DNA of 49,197 bases from a virus, in IMG/VR virus record IMGVR_UViG_3300013102_000040, positions 1 through 49,197 of that record. One strand, given 5' to 3'. Each line of letters begins with the position of its first letter. The first letter of the stretch is position 1. The notes under the pieces were generated by a model. It was given only the letters and a program-made list of their open reading frames with translations, did no database searches and had not been told where the DNA came from. Made by a program: the position numbers and the translations under genes. This document shows, in pieces, positions 1 to 6,858 of the stretch.

Positions 1-17
1 AAGACTATAATTAGACT

Positions 18-440
18 ATGACGACGATAAACCCCATTGAAGAACTTCTCGAGAAAAAGATCGCATCTCGCGACAAACTGATTATTCAGGTGGAGGATGC
101 TGAAGACTCTGTTCGACGAGCTAACAACAAGCTGATCAGTAGAAAAGAGTCTCTTGCTTCTCGTGAGCAGGAGACTGTCAAGCTGAATGACCTCCACAAT
201 CGTGTGGAGAAACTCATTGAACAAGATAATGAGATCAGCGAGAAGTTTCGTCCTATCTGGGGAATCTCACTAATCGAGTGGAGAGCCTTCACTCTCGACG
301 AAAAGATGTCTCCTGAAAATAGAGCTAAATATGACATCATGTCTGCTGAAGTATCTGGTATGCTCAAGGAGACTCAAGTTCTATGGGACCAGATCCGTGA
401 ACTCGAAGCACTAGCAAGAAAGATTTACTACAACCGATGA
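18..440 (+). CDS. Hypothetical coiled-coil protein, 140 aa
   Basis: Not recognised. The protein is highly charged and almost wholly helical in character, with heptad-like spacing over about residues 5-70 (LLEKKIASRDKLIIQVEDAE and onward) and again near the C-terminus, so a coiled coil is likely. It is the first gene of a rightward series; its stop overlaps the start of the next gene by four bases, which implies translational coupling. No clear ribosome-binding site lies in the 17 bases visible upstream, so the start is uncertain. Confidence 0.75.
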   Translation: MTTINPIEELLEKKIASRDKLIIQVEDAEDSVRRANNKLISRKESLASREQETVKLNDLHNRVEKLIEQDNEISEKFRPIWGISLIEWRAFTLDEKMSPENRAKYDIMSAEVSGMLKETQVLWDQIRELEALARKIYYNR

Positions 441-979
441 GCGAAGAGCACGAAGAAGAATTTGACGAGGACGTGTTCCAACCAGGTGAGAGCGTTCTGA
501 TTACGAAGGACGATGAATCGCTTTCGATCGGACTTTACGTTGGTTTGACGGACTTTGGTCTGATCACGAAGAACACCCATCGCATGGAGAAGATTCAAGA
601 TCGGTTGAGTCCTGCATTTCGGAACGACTTTAGAGTTGGTCTGATGAAGAAGACTGTTGCTGAACTTCGTGAGCTTGCTGCTGATGAAGAGATCAGTTTG
701 ACGGGGTTGAAGCGCAAGGACCACATCATTGCGGAGATTTCTGATGTGATGCTCGCTCGAGCTGAAGAAGAGCTTGAGGAACGGACTGAGTTCGTGGTCT
801 TGAAGCGACCTGTTCTGAGCTTTTTGGCTTGGCACAAGGTTGACGAGATTCGGAGACTGAGTGAGTATCTTGAGGAAATGGATCTGCAGGAATTTTCGGA
901 CTCGCTCGACATGTTCGCAGGCATTGACCTCGTAGGACCGGATATGGGCTCGGATGAGGCCAAGGTTGCGGATGAATGA
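437..979 (+). CDS. Acidic protein with SAP/HeH-like helical motif, 180 aa
   Basis: The N-terminus is very acidic (EEHEEEFDEDVF). Residues about 71-103 (KKTVAELRELAADEEISLTG, then LKRKDHIIAEI) have the helix-turn-helix spacing of SAP, Rho-N and HeH/LEM modules, which in other proteins bind nucleic acid. The C-terminal third is acidic with no recognised fold. The gene overlaps the preceding one by ATGA and the following one by eight bases. A nucleic-acid-associated role is inferred from the motif only. Confidence 0.75.
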   Translation: MSEEHEEEFDEDVFQPGESVLITKDDESLSIGLYVGLTDFGLITKNTHRMEKIQDRLSPAFRNDFRVGLMKKTVAELRELAADEEISLTGLKRKDHIIAEISDVMLARAEEELEERTEFVVLKRPVLSFLAWHKVDEIRRLSEYLEEMDLQEFSDSLDMFAGIDLVGPDMGSDEAKVADE

Positions 980-1196
980 TTATGCAATGGGAGCTTTACT
1001 GGAGCCCACAAGAGCACGGGTAAGAATCCAGATTCGGACTGAGGCTGGACTTCGAGATGACATCATCATCGTGCAGAGGTACCAGATCGTCGTGTCCGAT
1101 GGAACTCACGTTTTAGTATATGATGATTCTAACGGAAACCGCGGAAGACGAGTTCTTTCAAGCGGAACGTACTTCGAAACAAAGATAATGGGCTAG
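972..1196 (+). CDS. Hypothetical small beta-rich protein, 74 aa
   Basis: Not recognised. Alternating hydrophobic and charged residues (RVRIQIRTEAGL, DDIIIVQRYQIVVSDG) suggest a small beta barrel. The ATG at 972 is chosen because it overlaps the upstream stop (ATGAATGA), like other junctions in this block; an in-frame ATG at 954 and one at 987 are alternatives. It lies 11 bases before the next gene. Confidence 0.65.
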   Translation: MNDYAMGALLEPTRARVRIQIRTEAGLRDDIIIVQRYQIVVSDGTHVLVYDDSNGNRGRRVLSSGTYFETKIMG

Positions 1197-1207
1197 GAAA
1201 AGAAAAT

Positions 1208-1447
1208 ATGAAACTGATCACGACAATGCCAGCTCCTGTTGCAGGAGACGAAACCATGTACGACATCGATCTGATTGATAATCGGAGTGGAGATGTAATT
1301 GGCTGTGTGACTCGAGCACGACGAGTTGACGGACGACAGGGAAGGCAAGTCACCTACTTGAGCGAAGACGGTCAGTGGATCACGAAACGTATCAAGGTTG
1401 GTCAGAGCTTTAGGTTCTACGTTTGGGAGAAGAGCGACTTTGAGTAG
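1208..1447 (+). CDS. Hypothetical protein, 79 aa
   Basis: Not recognised. A purine-rich ribosome-binding site, AGGAAAAGAAA, precedes the ATG; the same string precedes the gene at 1941. The protein looks like a compact beta structure (YDIDLIDNRSGDVIGCVTRA, KVGQSFRFYVWEKSDFE) and resembles its two neighbours in style, perhaps from duplication and drift. Confidence 0.7.
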   Translation: MKLITTMPAPVAGDETMYDIDLIDNRSGDVIGCVTRARRVDGRQGRQVTYLSEDGQWITKRIKVGQSFRFYVWEKSDFE

Positions 1448-1811
1448 AGACGTTGGTAAGTTTCGTATTGTCGTTCTGAATGCAGAAGGCAAGCGGACTG
1501 GATGGGCCATTGGAATCAACTCGTATTGGCGAGAGGGAGATTCTTTGGTCATGGAATATAATGATGACCGCGAAATGCGGATGAATATTCCTAAAGGCGG
1601 ACGATTCGTTGTTAAGTCGAATGCTGGATGGTACGGCGATACTCGAGACATGGAAGACTGGCTTGACATGTATCCGAGTGCATACGCAAATGGCGGAGTG
1701 ATCACAGCTGAAACAATTCAAACGACTAAGATTCGAGCAGAAGATATTAATGCGAGATGGATTCCTGGACTGAGCGTTGATGTGCAGAAGTTGAGGCTCA
1801 ATGAAGACTAA
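1440..1811 (+). CDS. Hypothetical protein, 123 aa, TTG start
   Basis: Not recognised. The open frame extends back to a TTG at 1398, but TTG at 1440 is preferred: GGGAGAAG at 1425-1432 sits seven bases upstream and the start overlaps the stop of the previous gene by eight bases. Sequence is beta-rich (KFRIVVLNAEGKRTGWAIGI) with aromatic residues in the middle (GWYGDTRDMEDWLDMYP). Confidence 0.65.
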   Translation: MSRDVGKFRIVVLNAEGKRTGWAIGINSYWREGDSLVMEYNDDREMRMNIPKGGRFVVKSNAGWYGDTRDMEDWLDMYPSAYANGGVITAETIQTTKIRAEDINARWIPGLSVDVQKLRLNED

Positions 1812-1878
1812 AGATTTCCTGTGGATGATTGGCATTGGCATTATCATTGCGGCAGCGTTTCTGCTAGTCTTCACGTAA
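1801..1878 (+). CDS. Very small single-pass membrane peptide, 25 aa
   Basis: ATG at 1801 overlaps the end of the preceding gene and encodes a 25-residue peptide: a charged start (MKTKDF) and one uninterrupted hydrophobic segment (LWMIGIGIIIAAAFLLVF) long enough to cross the membrane. No strong ribosome-binding site is visible, so translation may depend on coupling. Similar membrane peptides occur in this block at 2534 and 2728. Confidence 0.45.
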   Translation: MKTKDFLWMIGIGIIIAAAFLLVFT

Positions 1879-1908
1879 ATGTACTTTTGAAGTGGAACGT
1901 GTTAGGAT
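1879..1908 (+). promoter_or_regulatory. Promoter, ATGTAC-N18-TAGGAT
   Basis: ATGTAC at 1879-1884 and TAGGAT at 1903-1908 with an 18-base spacer, followed by a leader containing AACTAACAAC and the AGGAAAAGAAA site of the gene at 1941. It matches the spacing of the window's shared promoter class, but the -10 box is weak. Confidence 0.5.
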
Positions 1909-1940
1909 TGAACTAACAACGTATCAGGTAGGAAAAGAAA

Positions 1941-2219
1941 ATGTCTCAGATTGTCACGCGAATTATTGAACTTGACGCAGAAGATTTCGTCGTTCGAGCC
2001 CCAACATTGAAGCAGCTCCGAGAAAATACGGACAAGTTGATCATTAGCTCTGACGAACCATCCCATTTTGAGGTTATGTATAGTGAAGCTCCTGATGGAG
2101 ACTTCTCGAAAAACGTAGAAGGCTACATTGATCTGTTCAAACAGGCACGCGGAAAGTACCGTGAAGCTCTGAAGACAAAACTCCATAACGGAGTTCCTGG
2201 AGCGAGAGGCACCGCATGA
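1941..2219 (+). CDS. Hypothetical protein, 92 aa
   Basis: Not recognised. Preceded by AGGAAAAGAAA immediately before the ATG. The sequence is mixed alpha/beta; the C-terminal third is basic (KQARGKYREALKTKLHNG). The stop overlaps the next start by ATGA. It opens the second small operon of the left block. Confidence 0.7.
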   Translation: MSQIVTRIIELDAEDFVVRAPTLKQLRENTDKLIISSDEPSHFEVMYSEAPDGDFSKNVEGYIDLFKQARGKYREALKTKLHNGVPGARGTA

Positions 2220-2398
2220 AACAAGCAACTGTAGCTACAGTCGAGCTGAATAAAGAAGTGCTCGTAAAGTTCACTGCTGATTCAATTTTCATTGATGATC
2301 AGACATTGTTCGTTCGAGATGAGAATGGCATTTTGGATGCCGTGTATGTTCTTCCTCCAGGAAGCCTGACTCTCTTTTCAAAAGAGGACGTTGAGTGA
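2216..2398 (+). CDS. Hypothetical protein, 60 aa
   Basis: Not recognised. Short beta-rich protein (VATVELNKEVLVKFTADSIF) ending with an acidic tail. Overlaps its upstream neighbour by ATGA and its downstream neighbour by GTGA, so it is probably translated by coupling. Confidence 0.65.
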   Translation: MKQATVATVELNKEVLVKFTADSIFIDDQTLFVRDENGILDAVYVLPPGSLTLFSKEDVE

Positions 2399-2541
2399 AA
2401 CTCGAGTGGGGAATCCTCTCCGCTTGGAATGACATGGTAGTTCAACCAATGCCTGACGAGGAAACTGCGGATCGACTTTGTGGTGAAGCAGATTGTGTCG
2501 TATTCCGATACGTCGGAGAATGGTTCAAGGCTGATGCGTGA
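2395..2541 (+). CDS. Hypothetical protein, 48 aa, GTG start
   Basis: GTG at 2395 overlaps the upstream stop (GTGA). The product begins MKLEWGILSAWNDMVVQPMP and ends FRYVGEWFKADA, with two cysteines at residues 29 and 34. No family recognised. Its end overlaps the start of the membrane-protein gene at 2534 by eight bases. Confidence 0.6.
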   Translation: MKLEWGILSAWNDMVVQPMPDEETADRLCGEADCVVFRYVGEWFKADA

Positions 2542-2731
2542 CAGAAGAGTTATTCCAATTCTTTTGAGTCTGATTCTGATATTCGCGGTAATGACCATTG
2601 TGGCAAATCTTTCACCGAATGGTGGAACGACAAAGCAAATTGGTCTAATCAATGAATGCAAATCAAAGGGAGGCACGATGCTTCCTACGAATAAATGCGT
2701 TCCAGTAATTGAGCTTGAAGGAGACAAGTGA
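2534..2731 (+). CDS. Membrane-anchored protein with external Cys pair, 65 aa
   Basis: The ATG at 2534, overlapping the previous stop, is preferred over an upstream GTG at 2480. The product has a basic N-terminus (MRDRR), a transmembrane segment (VIPILLSLILIFAVMTIVA) and a short tail with the pattern C-K-S-K-G-G then K-C-V. The tail probably faces outside the cytoplasm, where the cysteines could form a disulphide. The next gene has the same architecture and tail pattern, so the two look like diverged duplicates. Confidence 0.7.
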   Translation: MRDRRVIPILLSLILIFAVMTIVANLSPNGGTTKQIGLINECKSKGGTMLPTNKCVPVIELEGDK

Positions 2732-2904
2732 ATAGCAATTGGATTCCTTGGCTCGTCTTAGGAGCAATCCTGATTCTTGGCTTGGTATTTGTAATGCCGA
2801 GTGTGGCTGATCAGATTATTTACCATGACCAATGCCGAGACAAACACGGAGTGTTTACCTACAATGGCAAATGCGTTTTAGAGATTCCGATTGATAGGAA
2901 CTGA
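2728..2904 (+). CDS. Membrane-anchored protein with external Cys pair, 58 aa, paralogue of 2534 gene
   Basis: GTG start at 2728 overlaps the upstream TGA. One transmembrane segment (IPWLVLGAILILGLVFV) is followed by a tail with Q-C-R-D-K-H-G and G-K-C-V, mirroring the C-x-x-K-G-G...K-C-V pattern of the preceding protein. Function unknown; small phage membrane proteins of this type can act at the host envelope, but nothing here shows that directly. Confidence 0.65.
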   Translation: MNSNWIPWLVLGAILILGLVFVMPSVADQIIYHDQCRDKHGVFTYNGKCVLEIPIDRN

Positions 2905-2905
2905 A

Positions 2906-3049
2906 ATGATTCCAGCGATTGATGAAAACTTGGCATACGATGTAATTTGGGATGTTGTTGCGTATTCTCGAATAGAGATGGAAGACGGTGATTACGACAC
3001 TGTCACTAAGGACATTGTCAAAGCGCTGAAAGAAGCGGCGCATGAATGA
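2906..3049 (+). CDS. Hypothetical acidic helical protein, 47 aa
   Basis: Starts one base after the preceding stop and overlaps the next gene by eight bases (ATGAATGA). Product (MIPAIDENLAYDVIWDVVAY through KALKEAAHE) is acidic and helical. No family recognised. Confidence 0.6.
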   Translation: MIPAIDENLAYDVIWDVVAYSRIEMEDGDYDTVTKDIVKALKEAAHE

Positions 3050-3257
3050 GATTGAATGGGTAGAGTTCTTTCCGAATTTCTATGAAGCTTTGATTCCCGG
3101 AATGCAGAGGATATTTCTTAATTGGAATACGCCAGGTCAGTATTGGGAATTTGCAATTGGTCGAACAATTGAGTTCACTCATGAAGACCGAAGCGAAGTA
3201 GAGGAATACATCAAGCATTGGTATGAAGATTACCTGTGGGTGAATGACCTGTACTGA
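3042..3257 (+). CDS. Hypothetical protein, 71 aa, rich in aromatic residues
   Basis: Not recognised. Contains many Trp, Tyr and Phe residues (WVEFFPNFYEAL, KHWYEDYLWVNDLY) and is acidic. Last gene of the left operon; a 16-base palindrome begins at its last stop-codon base. Confidence 0.65.
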   Translation: MNEIEWVEFFPNFYEALIPGMQRIFLNWNTPGQYWEFAIGRTIEFTHEDRSEVEEYIKHWYEDYLWVNDLY

Positions 3258-3272
3258 TACTACATGTAGTAT
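3257..3272. repeat. 16-base perfect palindrome
   Basis: ATACTACATGTAGTAT directly after the stop of the 3042 gene. It could be an operator or the core of a short terminator; it has no T-tract and no second copy was noticed. Confidence 0.4.
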
Positions 3273-3344
3273 TGAAGTGAGGAATTTCTACTATTCTTCT
3301 AAGTTCCAGGAATGGACGAGTTAGGCGACCACGTCCAAGAGATA

Positions 3345-3376
3345 GTGTACAATAAGTACATCCTGTAAACTATAGC
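3345..3376 (+). promoter_or_regulatory. Weak promoter candidate before the small terminase gene
   Basis: GTGTAC at 3345-3350 and TATAGC at 3371-3376. The spacer is 20 bases rather than the usual 18, so this is a weaker member of the promoter class or a chance match. It stands 14 bases before the start of the probable small terminase subunit. Confidence 0.35.
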
Positions 3377-3390
3377 TCTTGGAAATTAAA

Positions 3391-3912
3391 ATGAGTGATT
3401 TTGCGCCACCACCTCCTCCACTTGATGATAACGATTCAGTAACACTTTATTCCGCGGATCAACAGGACTCCGATATTCCAAAGGGATGGAAGCCCACACC
3501 CGCGAAACCCCTTCCTGCCGTTAGATGCCAATTCATTAAGAAGGATGGCGTTCGCTGTAAGAAATGGGGAGTGCCTGGAACTGGTGGTTGGTGCGTGAAA
3601 CATGGAGCTGGACTTCCTTCAATGCGAGCAGCTGCCGCTAGACGTGTTGAGGAAGCGCGCACGATGCTTATGGGAGCTGCACCAGAAATGTATGAGGTTC
3701 TCTATTCCCTCACGAAACCCGGAGTCCCAGAAGGAATCAGGCTCAAAGCTGCAACCGAAATCATGGACAGAGCCGGACTCAAAGCGGGAATGGAAGTCGC
3801 CGTAACGGTTGAAGTCTCAGGTTCCCCTCTCGAGGATATCCTCACGCAGCTGAAAACAATCGGCGGACACGATGAAGAGGAAGTAATCGAAGACGCGGAG
3901 ATTGTTACCTAA
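3391..3912 (+). CDS. Probable terminase small subunit, zinc-finger type, 173 aa
   Basis: Start at ATG 3391 with GGAAAT upstream; the TTG at 3379 is less likely. A proline-rich N-terminus is followed by a Cys/His cluster at about residues 45-72 (RCQFIKKDGVRCKKWG, GWCVKHGAG), the pattern C-x9-C-x(n)-C-x2-H-G seen in many actinophage small terminase and DNA-binding proteins. The C-terminal half is helical (GIRLKAATEIMDRAGLKAGM), as in small terminase subunits that recognise packaging sites. The large subunit lies 1.4 kb downstream. Alternative: an unrelated zinc-finger DNA-binding protein. Confidence 0.5.
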   Translation: MSDFAPPPPPLDDNDSVTLYSADQQDSDIPKGWKPTPAKPLPAVRCQFIKKDGVRCKKWGVPGTGGWCVKHGAGLPSMRAAAARRVEEARTMLMGAAPEMYEVLYSLTKPGVPEGIRLKAATEIMDRAGLKAGMEVAVTVEVSGSPLEDILTQLKTIGGHDEEEVIEDAEIVT

Positions 3913-3921
3913 GATTAACCC

Positions 3922-3947
3922 ACAAAGGGCGCGTAAGCGCCTTTTGT
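3922..3947. terminator. Bidirectional terminator between convergent genes
   Basis: Stem of about 11 pairs (ACAAAGGGCGC / GCGCCTTTTGT) with a GTAA loop and T-rich flank on both strands. It lies between the rightward gene ending at 3912 and the leftward gene ending at 3951, so it can stop both. Confidence 0.8.
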
Positions 3948-3950
3948 AGT

Positions 3951-4145
3951 TTAAGACTCGCGGAGGATTTTCGCAATGATGATGTCATTGAATCGCTCCA
4001 TGTTGTCGAGAAGGAAGGATTCTCCATCCTCACTCATGAAGCAGACTTTGGCTTTTACGATGGCCTCGAGATACTCATCACTGTCAATTCGCATGTTGAC
4101 GCGAATCTCAGCCTTTGTAGCCGGACGCCATCCTTCCTTATTCAT
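3951..4145 (-). CDS. Hypothetical protein, 64 aa
   Basis: Not recognised. Mixed alpha/beta with a basic N-terminus (MNKEGWRPATKAEIRVNMRI). Last of three overlapping leftward genes driven from 4572-4601; overlaps its upstream neighbour by eight bases. Confidence 0.65.
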   Translation of the reverse strand: MNKEGWRPATKAEIRVNMRIDSDEYLEAIVKAKVCFMSEDGESFLLDNMERFNDIIIAKILRES

Positions 4146-4332
4146 CGGAGTCCTCCACTGCTGGGAACAGCCGCCTCATGATGAAGGCGAACATTTCAAC
4201 GGGGTGATCGATTGCTGGTCCTTCGAATGGGGCGTACGTTACGATGCCAGCCATGTAGAGGTCCCAAAGAACGTCACTGTCGACATCACGGAAGATTTCC
4301 TTGAGTTCCTCAGGTCGGGCTTCTCTTCTCAT
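4138..4332 (-). CDS. Hypothetical protein, 64 aa
   Basis: Not recognised. Helical and acidic (PEELKEIFRDVDSDVLWDLY). Middle gene of a three-gene leftward operon; overlaps both neighbours, by four bases upstream and eight downstream. Confidence 0.65.
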   Translation of the reverse strand: MRREARPEELKEIFRDVDSDVLWDLYMAGIVTYAPFEGPAIDHPVEMFAFIMRRLFPAVEDSDE

Positions 4333-4565
4333 CCTTCTTCTCCTGGTCCTTGGTATGCGATTGGGTTATGATCGTGAGAAACGGTAAGACGGTGAAGTCC
4401 TTCCTTAAACACGGTGTTGTAGTAGTTGATGTCCTGATCGAAGATGAAGTCGTACTCCAGAACGGGTCCTAGAGGGCGAATGACTGAGTCACAATACATC
4501 ATATTCGCTAGGTCATCGAGGTATTCGTAGATTACCTCGAGGTCGAGGTCTTCAGGTTTGCTCAT
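4329..4565 (-). CDS. Hypothetical acidic protein, 78 aa, leaderless
   Basis: Not recognised. The frame is open to 4601, but the ATG at 4565 is chosen because it lies exactly six bases after the -10 box TACAGT of its promoter, so the mRNA should begin at or next to the ATG. Product begins MSKPEDLDLEVIYEYLDDL and is acidic and helical at the N-terminus. Confidence 0.65.
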   Translation of the reverse strand: MSKPEDLDLEVIYEYLDDLANMMYCDSVIRPLGPVLEYDFIFDQDINYYNTVFKEGLHRLTVSHDHNPIAYQGPGEEG

Positions 4566-4571
4566 AGTTAT

Positions 4572-4601
4572 ACTGTACACTGCGGACCTTTGTTTGTACA
4601 C
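4572..4601 (-). promoter_or_regulatory. Leaderless promoter, GTGTAC-N18-TACAGT
   Basis: On the minus strand GTGTAC (4601-4596) and TACAGT (4577-4572) are separated by 18 bases, and the ATG of the 4565 gene follows six bases later. It is arranged divergently with the promoter at 4612-4641; both share a GCGGACCTTT stretch. Confidence 0.7.
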
Positions 4602-4611
4602 ACTGAGTCGA

Positions 4612-4641
4612 TTGTACTTTGCGGACCTTTCTGTGTATAGT
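4612..4641 (+). promoter_or_regulatory. Leaderless promoter, TTGTAC-N18-TATAGT
   Basis: TTGTAC at 4612-4617, TATAGT at 4636-4641, 18-base spacer, ATG at 4648 after six bases. Confidence 0.8.
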
Positions 4642-4647
4642 AGTCAT

Positions 4648-4800
4648 ATGGAAAAAGCAATTGAATACATCAACGAAAAAATCGTCCTCGCAGAAGCACG
4701 TAAGATGAATTGTGAAACTCAGAGCAAAGCATGGTACTTTTACGATGGTCAGATTCAGGGATATAAGGAATCTCTGACAGCCATCGAAGCTTTGGGCTAA
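4648..4800 (+). CDS. Hypothetical small helical protein, 50 aa, leaderless
   Basis: Start chosen from the promoter geometry (ATG six bases after TATAGT); a longer frame back to 4558 would cross the promoter. Product MEKAIEYINEKIVLAEARK... is a short amphipathic helical protein ending YKESLTAIEALG. No family recognised. The next promoter begins on the base after its stop. Confidence 0.65.
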   Translation: MEKAIEYINEKIVLAEARKMNCETQSKAWYFYDGQIQGYKESLTAIEALG

Positions 4801-4830
4801 TTGTACTTTGCCGCTATTTCGCGATATAAT
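4801..4830 (+). promoter_or_regulatory. Promoter, TTGTAC-N18-TATAAT
   Basis: TTGTAC at 4801-4806 and a consensus TATAAT at 4825-4830 with an 18-base spacer. The first ATG after it (4840) opens a three-codon frame that overlaps the start of the gene at 4848. Confidence 0.8.
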
Positions 4831-4839
4831 TGTCATATA

Positions 4840-4851
4840 ATGGAACAATGA
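4840..4851 (+). other. Three-codon upstream frame MEQ-stop
   Basis: ATG GAA CAA TGA, whose ATGA-type end overlaps the ATG of the 4848 gene. It begins nine bases after the -10 box, so it would be at the very 5' end of the mRNA. It could load ribosomes for re-initiation at 4848, or be chance. Confidence 0.35.
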
Positions 4852-5081
4852 ATAAATATGAAAGAAGCATTGTTCTTCTAAGTGAAAAGCCCACGGACTT
4901 CCAGGCAGAAGGGTTCGCCGCAGAGGTGGCCCTTCAGAACTGGGAATCCATTTCCTTCGACTTCGCAGTAACTCACGAACTACCCTCCGATTTGGAGATT
5001 GCAACAACGGACCAACTCCTTGCTTTTAAGCGCGACGCAGGCCCTAACGCGGTTTTCCTCATCATTCACAATAAAGAGTAG
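4848..5081 (+). CDS. Hypothetical protein, 77 aa
   Basis: Not recognised. Begins MNKYERSIVLLSEKPTDFQA and ends AVFLIIHNKE; mixed alpha/beta. ATG at 4848 is preferred over a TTG at 4830 that lies in the -10 box. No strong ribosome-binding site; the short upstream frame overlapping its start may supply ribosomes. One base separates it from the next gene. Confidence 0.65.
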   Translation: MNKYERSIVLLSEKPTDFQAEGFAAEVALQNWESISFDFAVTHELPSDLEIATTDQLLAFKRDAGPNAVFLIIHNKE

Positions 5082-5082
5082 A

Positions 5083-5313
5083 ATGAAACTATATCGCCTC
5101 AGCGGTGTTATCAACCGCGAAAACGTTCCTGAGCCGTCAGCGAAGAGATTGTACGAAATCTTCAAAGAGGACGGTTACGAGATAACCATCACTCTGACGG
5201 GAAATGAGCACGATCGTCCTCTTTACCGCAAACCCACAGAGGATGAGATTTACCAAGGTTTGTACGGTCCTAACGATTATGTACAAACTACTGCTGCAGA
5301 TGGTATAATCTAA
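5083..5313 (+). CDS. Hypothetical protein, 76 aa
   Basis: Not recognised. Starts at ATG 5083 just after the previous stop. Sequence MKLYRLSGVINRENVPEPSA... looks like a small alpha/beta domain (LYEIFKEDGYEITITLTGNE). Its last codons contain the terminase promoter, so the end of the gene doubles as regulatory DNA. Confidence 0.65.
   Translation: MKLYRLSGVINRENVPEPSAKRLYEIFKEDGYEITITLTGNEHDRPLYRKPTEDEIYQGLYGPNDYVQTTAADGII
5279..5309 (+). promoter_or_regulatory. Promoter for the large terminase gene
   Basis: ATGTACA beginning at 5279 and TATAAT at 5304-5309, inside the 3' end of the preceding gene. The -35 lies one base further away than in the standard 18-base class. The leader contains GTGACT...AGTCAC (5326-5351), a six-pair stem that would include part of the CGGAG ribosome-binding site. 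Confidence 0.65.
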
Positions 5314-5353
5314 ATAACGACACAGTGACTTCAATCCTACATCGGAGTCACAA

Positions 5354-6814
5354 ATGTCGAAATTCAACGAAAAGACCGATAATCGGTCAGTTGCGCAAAA
5401 AATCGCAGATTTGCCAAAAGAGAAGCAAATCGAGATTCTGGGCCGTTATACGCCAGAACAGCTCGAAGCGCTCAAGTACGACTGGAACTTCAACGGTCGT
5501 CCAAACCAAATCGTGCCGAAAACCAATTGGCACATTCTACTTGCGTGTGCAGGTCGTGGTTTTGGCAAGACTCGCATGCTGTCGGAATGGGTGCGTGATA
5601 AGGCGCTCTCAGAACCGGGCACGATCATTGGCATTGTAGCTCGTACAGCTGCGGACGCTCGTGACGTCATTGCATTGGGTGAGTCTGGCATTATGAATGT
5701 CCATGCACCACACGAGAGACCCACGTACAAGGGTTCTATTCGTAAGATCGAATGGGAGAATGGCTCTTACGCCCTTCTGTTCTCTGCGGATACTCCTGAC
5801 CAGTTGCGTGGTTTCCAGTGCCACTACCTAGTCGGCGATGAGGTCGCTGCTTGGCCAACAAAGCCTGACTCTTCAGGTGCTACAGCATGGTCAAACGCGG
5901 TTGTCTGTGCCCGTCTTGGTGACAACCCACAAATCCTGCTTGCGACTACGCCTAAGCGTACCGAGTTCATGAAGCAGATGATCGAGGACTCGAAGAACCC
6001 TGACAACAAAATCCTTGTCGTGTCAGGTTCCACTAAAGAGAACCGCAACCTGTCAAAGACCTACATTGAGAACCTTGTGCGTGCGTACGATGGCAATGAG
6101 GACCTTGCTCGTCAGGAAATCGAAGGCGAGATGCTTGACGGTGTTCAAGGAGCCGTGTTCACACAAGAGTCGATTGACGAGTTCCGTATCGAAGACCCTG
6201 AAGACCCGCCTTACACTCACCTCCGAGTAGTGGCGGTTGACCCCACGGTTGCCGCTGAGCCTAGAGACGAGTGCGGCATTGTAGTTATAGGCGCAAACCA
6301 AGTGAAGGACCTGAGTAAGCGTCAGGCATTCGTACTCGAGGATGCTTCACTCAAAGCGTCGCCTGAAGTTTGGGCGCGTAAGGTCGTTGAGATGGCCAAG
6401 AAGTGGGACACGAAGCACGTCCTCGTTGAACGTAACCAAGGCGGAGACCTTGTGCGAATGGTGATTCACAACCTTGACCCCACACTGATCATCCACACTG
6501 TCGTTGCAACGAAGGGTAAAGCTCTTCGCGCCGAGCCTGTTGCTCAGGCCATGGAGCAGGGTCGAATCCACATATGGAACTTCATGGAGAAGCTCGAAGA
6601 GCAGATGGTGTTCTGGGACCCGAACGCTAGCGGCATGAAGTCCCCTGACCGTCTGGATGCTCTCGTATGGGGGATTGTAGGTCTACTCATTGACCCACCC
6701 TACGAGCTCCGAGTGAAGACTGTGAGGACCACAACAGCTGTTGGTCGTAAGCTTGACATCAAGCGCGGTAATGGAAAGTCACGCGGATTCACGCCAAAGA
6801 CGAAACGCTTTTAA
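5354..6814 (+). CDS. terL: Terminase large subunit, ATPase and nuclease, 486 aa
   Basis: Motor protein that packages concatemeric phage DNA into the prohead through the portal and cuts it. Walker A is AGRGFGKT at residues 66-73 and Walker B acidic pair is DE at 162-163 after the hydrophobic strand CHYLVG; a coupling-type segment LLATTPKR follows. The C-terminal RNase H-like nuclease shows its acidic clusters in VVAVDPTVA, HVLVERNQGG and SPDRLDALVWGIVGLL. Length is normal for siphovirus terminases. Unusually, the portal gene lies about 32 kb downstream instead of adjacent. The gene has its own promoter in the end of the preceding gene and a strong terminator directly after its stop. Confidence 0.96.
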   Translation: MSKFNEKTDNRSVAQKIADLPKEKQIEILGRYTPEQLEALKYDWNFNGRPNQIVPKTNWHILLACAGRGFGKTRMLSEWVRDKALSEPGTIIGIVARTAADARDVIALGESGIMNVHAPHERPTYKGSIRKIEWENGSYALLFSADTPDQLRGFQCHYLVGDEVAAWPTKPDSSGATAWSNAVVCARLGDNPQILLATTPKRTEFMKQMIEDSKNPDNKILVVSGSTKENRNLSKTYIENLVRAYDGNEDLARQEIEGEMLDGVQGAVFTQESIDEFRIEDPEDPPYTHLRVVAVDPTVAAEPRDECGIVVIGANQVKDLSKRQAFVLEDASLKASPEVWARKVVEMAKKWDTKHVLVERNQGGDLVRMVIHNLDPTLIIHTVVATKGKALRAEPVAQAMEQGRIHIWNFMEKLEEQMVFWDPNASGMKSPDRLDALVWGIVGLLIDPPYELRVKTVRTTTAVGRKLDIKRGNGKSRGFTPKTKRF

Positions 6815-6852
6815 AACAAAAGAGCTACTCTTTCGAGTAGCTCTTTTTGTTT
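6814..6852. terminator. Strong bidirectional intrinsic terminator
   Basis: Perfect stem AAAGAGCTACTC / GAGTAGCTCTTT with a TTTC loop, T-tract on the plus strand and the mirrored A-tract on the other. It ends terminase transcription and also the leftward transcript ending at 6859. Confidence 0.92.
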
Positions 6853-6858
6853 AAGCTG

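Noticed and set aside
2855-3043. Leftward frame of 62 codons
   Set aside because: Antisense to two overlapping rightward genes with coupled stops and starts.
3257-3272. Phage attachment site
   Set aside because: A 16-base palindrome alone is not evidence; no integrase and no second copy were seen.
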